From contig JBGAJN010000003.1 of assembly GCA_044224905.1 (NCBI GenBank), positions 186,001-250,000 on the forward strand: a DNA stretch of 64,000 bases. The letters are read 5' to 3'. A program made the position numbers and the translations under genes. This DNA comes from JBGAJN01 sp044224905 (GTDB taxonomy: Bacteria > Verrucomicrobiota > Verrucomicrobiia > Limisphaerales > JBGAJN01). Of the stretch, positions 7,877-15,553 are shown piece by piece (the first letter of the stretch is position 1; each line of letters begins with the position of its first letter). The notes beneath the pieces are model-generated. The model saw nothing but the letters and a program-made list of their open reading frames with translations, was not told the origin of the DNA and did no database searches.

Positions 7877-8266
7877 ATGGAGCGTCCTTCCCAACACGCA
7901 GCCGATTTCGTCCGCCAGTTGGCGGAGTTGTCATATCGTCTCGCTGCGAAGGACATCGTTGTGGCTTCACTTCACGCAGATTGGTCGAGCTTCGGTTGTT
8001 GGCAGTTACAGGCGCAGCGTGGTGCAGAGGCTGTTCGCTATGCTAAGGCGCTCCGTAGTCGCGACCCGATGCGAGCGCCCGGTCCAGAGGTTGTTCGCGT
8101 ATTCTGGGACGGTCGCGATGGCGTTTTATCCATTGAGGCTTCGCCCACCCGATTTGCCAGCGCTCCGAACGAGTGGAAGTCAGAGTGCAGTAAAGGATTC
8201 GACCGCACAGATCGTGGCTTGTATCAGTTTGTAGAGGACTATTTAACCAAGAGGCTTGGAGTATGA
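7877..8266 (+). CDS. Orphan small soluble protein (129 aa), cassette-like
   Basis: Not recognised. Soluble, no signal peptide; an Ala/Arg-rich N-terminal helix region (DFVRQLAELSYRLAAKDI), a Trp/Arg-containing middle (VVRVFWDGRDGVLSIEAS), and a C-terminal helix (GLYQFVEDYLTKRLG). The overall pattern (a measured quantity strand set ending in a helix) resembles small immunity- or accessory-type proteins, but that is only an impression. It starts right after R element copy 3 and ends 9 bases before a GTCTAACCATGCGCTG attC-like half site. The function is unknown. Confidence 0.6.
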   Translation: MERPSQHAADFVRQLAELSYRLAAKDIVVASLHADWSSFGCWQLQAQRGAEAVRYAKALRSRDPMRAPGPEVVRVFWDGRDGVLSIEASPTRFASAPNEWKSECSKGFDRTDRGLYQFVEDYLTKRLGV

Positions 8267-8275
8267 TGACGTGGT

Positions 8276-8291
8276 CTAACCATGCGCTGAA
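8276..8291 (+). other. attC-like R''/L'' half site
   Basis: GTCTAAC fits the R'' consensus RYYYAAC exactly and is followed by CATGCGCTG as at 6501. No matching GTTAGAC R' follows before the palindrome cluster, so the site is incomplete. Confidence 0.4.
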
Positions 8292-8373
8292 AATTGGAAC
8301 AACACGCGAGCTGTTTCGCTCCGCGAAAGCCGGAACCCGGCCAGTGATTTTGGACTGCTGTGAATCGCTGCGG

Positions 8374-8588
8374 CAATCCCAACGGGATTGCATCACTCAG
8401 CCCAGGGTTGGAGCGCAGCGACTACCCTGGGAACATCCACCATTGGATCATCAACCCTGAAAGGGTTGCAGCCTTCCGGCAAGACCGATGCAACCCCGTT
8501 GGGGTTGGGGGAGGTTTCTCATTTTCCCCAGGGTAGCCTCGCCGTGCTCGGCAACCCTGGGCTGAATGATTGTCATCCCGTTGGGATG
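8374..8588. repeat. Mirror-symmetric palindrome cluster
   Basis: Ordered elements: CAATCCC-AAC-GGGATTG (8374-8390), CAGCCCAGGGTTG (8398), ACCCTGGG (8424), CAACCCT-GAA-AGGGTTG (8452-8468), then in reverse order CAACCCC-GTT-GGGGTTG (8491-8507), CCCAGGGT (8527), CAACCCTGGGCTG (8552), CATCCC-GTT-GGGATG (8574-8588). The two halves are arranged as a large inverted repeat. The rest of the gene-free stretch 8267-8762 shows nothing I can name. Confidence 0.8.
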
Positions 8589-8762
8589 TCCGGGACGACA
8601 AGACGGGGGTGCGTGCATCCGCCGCGGTTACTGCGGTTGGTTGTTTCCCTCGCTTCCTCCGCGCCTTCGCGTCTCCGTGGTGAAACTTCCCTGAGCCGGC
8701 TCGTCGGTATTCTCGTCGGGCGGCACGGAATCCCGCCAGACGGGTCAGCCGTTCCCGGAAAA

Positions 8763-9884
8763 TTAACGTTTGGAGGAGGGGGCCGCTCCGGTGATCTCGG
8801 CGAGCAGTTGGAAGAAGCTGCGTTTGCGGTCGCTGCTGAGGCCCCATTGCACGGGTGGGCTTTGATACCCGGCTTCCGCGCCTTCGTCTTTCATCCGGTA
8901 ATCAAAGAAGCCCCATGATGCGTGTTCGCTGACGGCGGCGATGAAGTTGTTCTCCGATTGATCGAAGGCGAAGTGGTCGTCTTCGTTGAAGAGGATGGGC
9001 AGGGGGCGATAGCCGGGCACGGCGCGGGTGAGGTGGATCATCTCCGCGATGCGCGCGGGGGTTTTCACCCCGTTGCCATGCACCAAAAGGAAGTCCGAGG
9101 TGCGCACGACGTTTTCCCGGGGAATGGTGTTGCCGCCGTAACTGGTGCCGACGAGCAGGCGGCGGCCGTCGCGTTTCGTGCGTTGGACGCGTTCGATCAA
9201 CTCATGGACGCGGTCGGGTTTTAGGATCGCGTGGTCGTAGCTCTTCACGTTGCACTCGTTGTTGATCTCGATGAGGACGTTGCGGTAACCGCGCTGGAGA
9301 ATCCATTGCGTGGCGTTGTCGACGGCTTGCACGACGGCGGCTTCGTCGGTGAGGCGCTGGTCCTGGCCGAAGTAGAAGTAGCCGAGGATGACGACCATGC
9401 CGAGCTCGTCGGCCCGGGCGAGGATGCGGTCGAGGCGCCCGAGGTATTCGGTGCGGAGGGAGCCGTCTTCAGTGAAGGCGGAATTGTGCCACGGCTGCGA
9501 CTTGGAATAGCCCTCGGGGGAACCGCCCTGGAGATTCAACGTGAAGGCGAGCAAACCGTGGCGTCGCCACTCGGGCATCGCGGCGAGGAATTCGCGGGTG
9601 TTGCGATTGGCGTCCCATCGACCGGTGTCGGGATACGCCCAGCGCGAGGCGGTGTCGGGGTTGAGGTCGTCGAAGATTCCCTGAACCATGCGGGAGTTGA
9701 GCAGGAGGCCTTCGATGCGGTGCCCGCGCCATTGGCGGCCGGCATAGGTGAGCTGGCCGTTGATCCGGAAATCCTCACCGGTGATGGAGACGGTCGTGCG
9801 GCGCGGTTCCTCGGGGTGCTTGGTTGAGGACGAGCAGCCGGCGGCAAGCGCCACGGTGAGCAACCACCACGCGGGGAATTTCAT
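8763..9884 (-). CDS. Lipoprotein glycoside hydrolase-like protein (GH5-type fold)
   Basis: 373 residues. The N-terminus is a lipoprotein signal with lipobox LAAGC (Cys17), so the mature protein is probably anchored in a membrane. The rest reads as a TIM-barrel glycosidase: residues 60-130 describe an N-terminal GH5/GH-A-like half (RWDANRNTREFLAAMPEW), then VVILGYFYFGQDQ, VLIEINNECN (Asn209-Glu210, the classic Asn-Glu acid/base pair) and ILFNEDDHF (Glu301 as a candidate nucleophile). It probably hydrolyses a beta-linked glycan at the cell surface. The family number and substrate cannot be fixed by eye. It is convergent with the cassette patch, and its start lies 9 bp from the stop of the TerC gene. 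Confidence 0.7.
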   Translation of the reverse strand: MKFPAWWLLTVALAAGCSSSTKHPEEPRRTTVSITGEDFRINGQLTYAGRQWRGHRIEGLLLNSRMVQGIFDDLNPDTASRWAYPDTGRWDANRNTREFLAAMPEWRRHGLLAFTLNLQGGSPEGYSKSQPWHNSAFTEDGSLRTEYLGRLDRILARADELGMVVILGYFYFGQDQRLTDEAAVVQAVDNATQWILQRGYRNVLIEINNECNVKSYDHAILKPDRVHELIERVQRTKRDGRRLLVGTSYGGNTIPRENVVRTSDFLLVHGNGVKTPARIAEMIHLTRAVPGYRPLPILFNEDDHFAFDQSENNFIAAVSEHASWGFFDYRMKDEGAEAGYQSPPVQWGLSSDRKRSFFQLLAEITGAAPSSKR

Positions 9885-9892
9885 GGCGCAGC

Positions 9893-10636
9893 TTACCGAT
9901 ACGGCTGGTGCAATTCCACCTTGGTCGCCTTCTTCGAGCGCATTTTGATGTTGAGCGCTTCGACGCCGACGGAGAAGGCCATCGCGAAGTAAACGTAGCC
10001 CTTGGGAATTTCCTTGTGGAAACTTTCCGCCACGAGCAGCACGCCGATCAACAGGAGGAAACTCAACGCGAGCATCTTCAGCGTGGGATGTTTCTCGATG
10101 AAGCCGGAAATGTGTTTCGCGAAAAACAGCATGAACACGACGGCGACAATGACGGCGGTGATCATGACGCCGACTTGCTTGACCATGCCGACGGCAGTGA
10201 TGACGGAGTCGAGCGAGAACACGATGTCGAGCAGGAGGATTTGAATGATCACGCTGGTGAATTTGGGCGCCACCATGGTGGACTTTTCGCCGTCGGCGCC
10301 TTCGAGCTTCTCGTGAATCTCATGCGTGGATTTCCAGATGAGGAAGAGCCCGCCAAACAGCAGGATGAAGTCGCGCCCGGTCAGTCCGTGGCCGAACACG
10401 GTGAGGAGCGGGTTCGTCAGGCTCATGACCCAGCTCAGGCTGAGGAGCAGCAGGATGCGCGTGATCAACGCCAGCGCAAGGCCGAGTTGCCGCGCCTTGT
10501 GCTGTTGTTCCTTCGGCAGTTTTCCGGCAAGGATGGAAATGAAGACGATGTTGTCGATGCCCAGGACGATTTCGAGCAGCGTCAGCGTCACGACACTGAT
10601 GTAAATCTGCGGATCGGATAACCATTGCCAATTCAT
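9893..10636 (-). CDS. TerC family integral membrane protein
   Basis: 247 residues; the start at 10636 (MNWQWLSDPQ) is preferred because the TerC family begins this way and the longer frame runs into the divergent gene. Several hydrophobic spans and the two diagnostic acidic membrane motifs LEIVLGIDNIVFISIL and LDIVFSLDSVITAVGM are present. TerC proteins are linked to metal (manganese) export, calcium handling and tellurite resistance; the exact role varies. The last residues (IKMRSKKATKVELHQP) are a basic cytoplasmic tail. It is probably co-transcribed with the lipoprotein gene downstream. Confidence 0.9.
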   Translation of the reverse strand: MNWQWLSDPQIYISVVTLTLLEIVLGIDNIVFISILAGKLPKEQQHKARQLGLALALITRILLLLSLSWVMSLTNPLLTVFGHGLTGRDFILLFGGLFLIWKSTHEIHEKLEGADGEKSTMVAPKFTSVIIQILLLDIVFSLDSVITAVGMVKQVGVMITAVIVAVVFMLFFAKHISGFIEKHPTLKMLALSFLLLIGVLLVAESFHKEIPKGYVYFAMAFSVGVEALNIKMRSKKATKVELHQPYR

Positions 10637-10733
10637 AGCCGCAAAGAATGGGCAAACCCGGCGCGAGCGCAAGCCGAACTGGCGTGAAGATTTTCGCAAT
10701 CGAACGGCGGCGAGCGACGTCCAATTCCAATTC

Positions 10734-13700
10734 ATGAAAAACCCGGGCATCGCCATCCTGCTCGCCGTTGCGTCGTTCCACGGAGTTTTCGCGGCGGAAT
10801 TGGTGCAGCCGCGCAAGGGCGAAGTGCCGGCGTCGGGGCTCTATGTGCCGGTGAGCGTGGATGGTTACGCGGCAATTGTCGCGGGCGCGGGCTTCACCAA
10901 TGCGCGCGTGACGGTGGCGAATGTTCCGTTCGATCTCGTGACCAGGGCGGGCGCGGATAATTTCTTTCTGAAGTCCGCCGAGTGGCCGGATTGGCAGAAA
11001 GATCCGAGCAGCTACTACGCGCCGTACGACAAAGGACCCGAGACGCCGGGCGATCCGCGCCGGCCGATGTTTAAGGTGCCGGTGGCCGATTACTCCGCGG
11101 TGTATCTGCTCGCCGCGACGGATAACGACCGCGCGCTGACGAATGTGGTGAGCTTCCGCATCGGTGCGATGGACGGTGCGCGACGGCTGACGCTGCACGA
11201 TTTCTCGGCGTCGGTGCCGCGCTTCGATGAAAAGCGTCCGCCCGGAATTACGACGGTCTTACCGACGGCGGCGGGGAATGTGTTTCTGGTGAAAGTTCCG
11301 CTCGGGCTCGCGCTCGCGCAGGATTTCAAGGACGAGTGGGCGCTCGATGTGGAAGTGACGAAGGAGTTGCGCCTTGCGATCCGGCGCCCGGATCCGTGCC
11401 GGTTTCAGATTCGTCCGCTCGGTGTGCCCAGCGGTGTGCACATCTTCGGCATGACATTTCAACGTTCGCCGGTGCAAATGGAACTCACCAGCGGCGAGGC
11501 GGGGCACGTGTTCAACGAACCGCAGATGCCGACCTTCGATCTGAAACTGCGGCATGTCGGTCCGCGCGTGGGCAAGCTTTCGATCGAAGTCACTGCGGTG
11601 GATTATTACGGCAACACCAATTCCCTGACTGTCCCCGAGGTGGAGTTTCCGAAGTCGGGCTTGCTCACGCAGAAGCTTGCGGTGCCGGTGAAGCGTCGCG
11701 GTTATCACGAACTGACGGTGCGGGTGATGCAAGGCCGCAACGAGTTGCTCCGGCGCGAAACGACCTTTGCACTGCTGCCGACGGACACGCGGAAGCATCG
11801 CGACGAATCGCCGTTCGGCACGTGGGATTTCAGCGGGACGCATTACACGCCGAACGAGGCGAGCGTGGTCGGCCCGCTCTACGTGAAGGCGGGATTGCGC
11901 TACGGGATGTTTGGCTTCGCTGCGGAGGAACGGAAGAAATACGGCGTATTAAGTGGCGCGGAACCGCGCAGCGCGGACCTGCTCGCGAAGGCGCTCAGCA
12001 ATGACGCCACGACGCCGAAGAACATTCTCATCTTTCACGAGAACGCCATCAGCGGTCCGCACATCATGCGCACCCCGGATGTGTTCACGGGCCGTCCGCC
12101 TTACAAGCTCGACCAGAAGGAGCAGGCGAAGTTCGACGCCATGTGGAAGGAAGCGGCCGAGACGGCGCAAGCCGCGCGGGCGAAGTTTCCCAACGCGAAG
12201 CTTTCCTTCGGCAACGGCAATCCGCACCTGATGGAGGAGTTCGCGCGGCACAAGTTTCCGAAGGAGCTGTTTGATTCGCGCGGCAACGAGGCGGGAAGCT
12301 TCATGCGGATGCCCGAGACGCAGCCGTTGGATTTCATCGCCAACAACGCGAGTCTTTGGATGGACCGACAGATTCTCGACACTTACGGCTACGCGGAAAA
12401 GTCGGTGACGCAGTGCTACGAAATCTGTTACCCGAACACGAATCCGGGGAATCTGTCGCTGCGCACGCAGGCCGACTACTACATCCGGCACGCAATGCAT
12501 TCGCTCGCGTGGGGCGTTCCCGTCTTTCGTCCGGCGAGCCTGACGGACATGGGTAATTCCTATTTCTTTAGCAATTGGGGCGCGTCCGGCCTGTGCTTCG
12601 CGAAGCCCGACGTGCGCCCGAAGCCCAGCTACGTGGCCTTCGCGACGATGACGCAGCAGCTCGACGGCGCGAAGTATTCGCGAGCAGTGCCGACGGGTTC
12701 GCCCGTGGTCTGTGCGGTGGAGTTCAAGAAGCGCGACGGTTCGTTCGTGACTGTGCTGTGGACGACCCGCGGGACGCGGCAACTCGCGCTGCAAACAGAA
12801 GCGATCCGTAGCGCGATCGTCACGGACACGATGGGCAATGAAGAGCCGGTGAAGTTCGCCGACGGCCGCGCCGCGATGGAAGTTTCGGCATCGCCTGTGT
12901 TCCTCGCGTCCTCGCAGGCGTTGGTGGCCGTGATTTCCGGTGCGGCGAAGATGGAGACGCGTCCCGCCGTTGACGCCGTTGCGAAGCCGATGACGGGGGC
13001 GAAGAAGGTCGCATCGAAAAAGACGGCGCCAACGGGGGCGTCTCGAGCGTTCCTTGTGTCGGCGTTGGATCGATTGGCCGACTGGCAAGTTGAGAACGAA
13101 CGGAACACCGAGTTGGAGTTCTACAATTTTGAATGCCCGCGTCGCAAAGGTGACTTCACTTTTGAAAACGTCGCTGAGTACGAAGGCGAAAAAGCTTTGT
13201 TGAAAATCGCGCCTCGGTTGCCGGTGCCTGGCTCAAGTTACTTGCCGATGTATTCCGTCCTCGCGCATCGCCAAGGCGTCGAGCTGCCCGGCGCCCCAAC
13301 GGAGATCGGCTTGATGGTCAATGGGAACGGCGGTTGGGGGCGCATCATCTTCGAACTCCAAGACGCGAGCGGTCAGCGATGGACGTCGATCGGCTCTCCG
13401 ATGAGCGGCGATGCGACGCGTTGGATGGCTGACTGGATGAGCGAGAAGGAACTCGCGGCGATGAAGACAATTTCCGCCGGCGATTGGAACACGAATGATC
13501 CGTGGCAACGCAGTCGCATCAACTTCGAGGGCTGGCGTTACCTGCGCTTCCCGCTTCCCGGTCACTATCCCGGTGAAGGTTATCATTGGCCTTACACCAG
13601 TCAGTGGAAACACTCCGGCGACGGCGTGGTGAAAAATCCGCTGAAGTTCACGAAGCTCATCGTGGAACTGCCGGAGAAGACGCTTTACCTGACGAACTAT

Positions 13701-13784
13701 CTCGCCGTGCCGCGGCAGGAGATTTATTTGAAAGACTTGATGATTACCTACGATTCGCCGGAGAAGGCCTTCGTCGCGCCGTAA
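10734..13784 (+). CDS. Secreted glycosidase-like protein (1016 aa), family unassigned
   Basis: Starts with a Sec signal (IAILLAVASFHGVFA). Residues ~40-330 are beta-rich and probably carbohydrate-binding or Ig-like modules. Residues ~345-720 look like a TIM-barrel catalytic half: SPFGTWDFSGTHYTP, ILIFHENAISG, AKLSFGNGNPHLMEEF, SLWMDRQILDTYGY, and a closing domain with VVCAVEFKKRDGSFVTVLW. The final ~200 residues (FYNFECPRRKGDFTF ... GRIIFELQDASGQRW ... LYLTNYLAVPRQEIYLKDL) form a second beta-sandwich. The closest analogy is GH39/GH-A type enzymes, but I cannot assign a family or the catalytic pair. First gene of the co-directional catabolic cluster ending at 22279. Confidence 0.65.
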   Translation: MKNPGIAILLAVASFHGVFAAELVQPRKGEVPASGLYVPVSVDGYAAIVAGAGFTNARVTVANVPFDLVTRAGADNFFLKSAEWPDWQKDPSSYYAPYDKGPETPGDPRRPMFKVPVADYSAVYLLAATDNDRALTNVVSFRIGAMDGARRLTLHDFSASVPRFDEKRPPGITTVLPTAAGNVFLVKVPLGLALAQDFKDEWALDVEVTKELRLAIRRPDPCRFQIRPLGVPSGVHIFGMTFQRSPVQMELTSGEAGHVFNEPQMPTFDLKLRHVGPRVGKLSIEVTAVDYYGNTNSLTVPEVEFPKSGLLTQKLAVPVKRRGYHELTVRVMQGRNELLRRETTFALLPTDTRKHRDESPFGTWDFSGTHYTPNEASVVGPLYVKAGLRYGMFGFAAEERKKYGVLSGAEPRSADLLAKALSNDATTPKNILIFHENAISGPHIMRTPDVFTGRPPYKLDQKEQAKFDAMWKEAAETAQAARAKFPNAKLSFGNGNPHLMEEFARHKFPKELFDSRGNEAGSFMRMPETQPLDFIANNASLWMDRQILDTYGYAEKSVTQCYEICYPNTNPGNLSLRTQADYYIRHAMHSLAWGVPVFRPASLTDMGNSYFFSNWGASGLCFAKPDVRPKPSYVAFATMTQQLDGAKYSRAVPTGSPVVCAVEFKKRDGSFVTVLWTTRGTRQLALQTEAIRSAIVTDTMGNEEPVKFADGRAAMEVSASPVFLASSQALVAVISGAAKMETRPAVDAVAKPMTGAKKVASKKTAPTGASRAFLVSALDRLADWQVENERNTELEFYNFECPRRKGDFTFENVAEYEGEKALLKIAPRLPVPGSSYLPMYSVLAHRQGVELPGAPTEIGLMVNGNGGWGRIIFELQDASGQRWTSIGSPMSGDATRWMADWMSEKELAAMKTISAGDWNTNDPWQRSRINFEGWRYLRFPLPGHYPGEGYHWPYTSQWKHSGDGVVKNPLKFTKLIVELPEKTLYLTNYLAVPRQEIYLKDLMITYDSPEKAFVAP

Positions 13785-13801
13785 CATTGCCCAACCAACT
13801 T

Positions 13802-15550
13802 ATGAAATTGCTCACCACACTTCTCACCTGCTTGTTGGTCTCAGCATCGCAAGCTTGGTCTGCGGTCAGTGTTCCGCCCACGCTGCACCCGAAGGCCGCG
13901 GCATTGCCGTTTACGCATCAAGGACCGTTTGTCACTACGGGCGATGGTGGCGTGCTGTGTGTGGACGCGGAGAATGCCTTGCGCAGTTCCGACGAGGGCC
14001 GGACTTGGACAACCAATGCGATCTTCCACGATCCGAAAAAGTTTCGCATCAGCAACGAACGTGCATTGCTGCGGACGCGGGATGGCGTCGTCATTGCGGC
14101 GTGGGAGAATCTGCGCGAGCAGTCGTCGCCGAAGGGTTGGCATTGGGGTGACAAGAGCGTGAGTTGGCAGGAGTTTGTGCTCCCGATTTACGTGTGTCGC
14201 AGTCTCGACGACGGGAAGACCTGGGAGGAACCCATCCTCCTGAACAAGCCGTGGTGCGGTTGTGTTCACTCGATGATCGAGACGCGCGATGGCCGCATCG
14301 TGCTCGTCGGGCAGGAAATCATTCCCGAGTGGCGTCACGCGACGGTGATGTTTGTTTCGGATGACAAAGGCAAATCGTGGAAGCGCAGCAACGTGCTCGA
14401 TTATGGTGTCGGCGCGCACGATCACGCTGGTTCCATTGAGGGTACGGTCGTCGAGCGCAAGGACGGCTCGCTCTATGAACTGCTCCGCACGGAGTCCGGA
14501 TGGCTTTACGAAGCCGAGTCGCGTAACGGCGGTTTGCTTTGGGAGAACCTCAAGAAGTCGTCCATCAAATCCGTGACCTGCTGCCCGCAGATGATGCGCT
14601 TGGCAGATGGCCGCGTCGCACTGCTGTGGAATCATCCGCCGCGTCATCGGCCGGACAGCCGCAGTAGTCGTGAAGAACTATTCATCGCGTTCTCGTCGGA
14701 CGAATGCGCCACGTGGTCGTCGCCGGTGGTGGTTGCGGGCGCTTACGGAGCAGGTGGGCGCGTTTCGTATCCGTATCTGTACGAACGTCGCCCGGGAGAA
14801 TTCTGGATCACCACGATGCAGGGTGGCTTACGGATGAAGCTGAACGCTGCGGACATAGGAGCGGGCGAGATTCCCATTCACAAGGCGCCCATGCTGCCGA
14901 CGCCGAAACCCGGAGGGATCGTCATGTTCGGTGACTCCACAACGGCGGAGCGGCGCGGTTCGGTGGAGAAGGTTTACGCGCTGCGGGTGCTGGAATCTCT
15001 ACAGGGAATCGGTTCGTCTCTCACCGTGCACAATGCGGGCGTTTCCAGCAACACCACGCGCGATGGCCGGAAGCGCTTCCAACGCGACGTGATCGCCCAC
15101 AAGCCGCGCATCGTCGTGATTCAGTTTGGCATCAACGACTCCGCGATCGACGTTTGGAGGAAACCTCCGGCCGCCGAGTCCCGCGTTCCACTCGCCGAGT
15201 ACGAGCAAAACCTTCGCTGGATGATCTCCACGCTGCGCGCGCAGAAAATCAAGCCGGTCCTGATGACTACGAATCCGCTTCGATGGACCAGTAAGCTGCG
15301 CGACCTTTACGGCAAGCCTCCGTATCGGCCCGACGACGCTGACGGTTTTGATGCGCCCGCCCTCGCGCGCTACAATGAAGCCATCCGCACGTTGGCCAAG
15401 GAACTGAATGTGCCGCTCGTGGATGTGCATGAGGCGATGGCCGCGAAGAATCCGGACGGACTGTTGCTCGACGGCATGCATCCGAACGACGCGGGCCACA
15501 AGATTGTCGCCGAACTGCTCGTCCCGGTGATTCGCTCACAACTTCGGTGA
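13802..15550 (+). CDS. Secreted sialidase-like propeller fused to SGNH esterase
   Basis: 582 residues with the start at 13802 (signal peptide MKLLTTLLTCLLVSASQAWS), 17 bp after the preceding stop; the longer upstream frame overlaps that gene. The N-half is a BNR/neuraminidase-type propeller with four Asp-box motifs: SSDEGRTW (62-69), SLDDGKTW (134-141), SDDKGKSW (186-193) and SSDECATW (298-305). From ~370 a complete SGNH hydrolase follows: GDS with Ser379, the NAG of block II (Gly413), GIND with Asn445, and DGMHPN with Asp557 and His560. Sialidases paired with SGNH domains can remove O-acetyl groups and glycosyl residues from the same glycan; here the substrate is inferred only by family and may not be sialic acid. 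Confidence 0.8.
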   Translation: MKLLTTLLTCLLVSASQAWSAVSVPPTLHPKAAALPFTHQGPFVTTGDGGVLCVDAENALRSSDEGRTWTTNAIFHDPKKFRISNERALLRTRDGVVIAAWENLREQSSPKGWHWGDKSVSWQEFVLPIYVCRSLDDGKTWEEPILLNKPWCGCVHSMIETRDGRIVLVGQEIIPEWRHATVMFVSDDKGKSWKRSNVLDYGVGAHDHAGSIEGTVVERKDGSLYELLRTESGWLYEAESRNGGLLWENLKKSSIKSVTCCPQMMRLADGRVALLWNHPPRHRPDSRSSREELFIAFSSDECATWSSPVVVAGAYGAGGRVSYPYLYERRPGEFWITTMQGGLRMKLNAADIGAGEIPIHKAPMLPTPKPGGIVMFGDSTTAERRGSVEKVYALRVLESLQGIGSSLTVHNAGVSSNTTRDGRKRFQRDVIAHKPRIVVIQFGINDSAIDVWRKPPAAESRVPLAEYEQNLRWMISTLRAQKIKPVLMTTNPLRWTSKLRDLYGKPPYRPDDADGFDAPALARYNEAIRTLAKELNVPLVDVHEAMAAKNPDGLLLDGMHPNDAGHKIVAELLVPVIRSQLR

Positions 15551-15553
15551 GAG

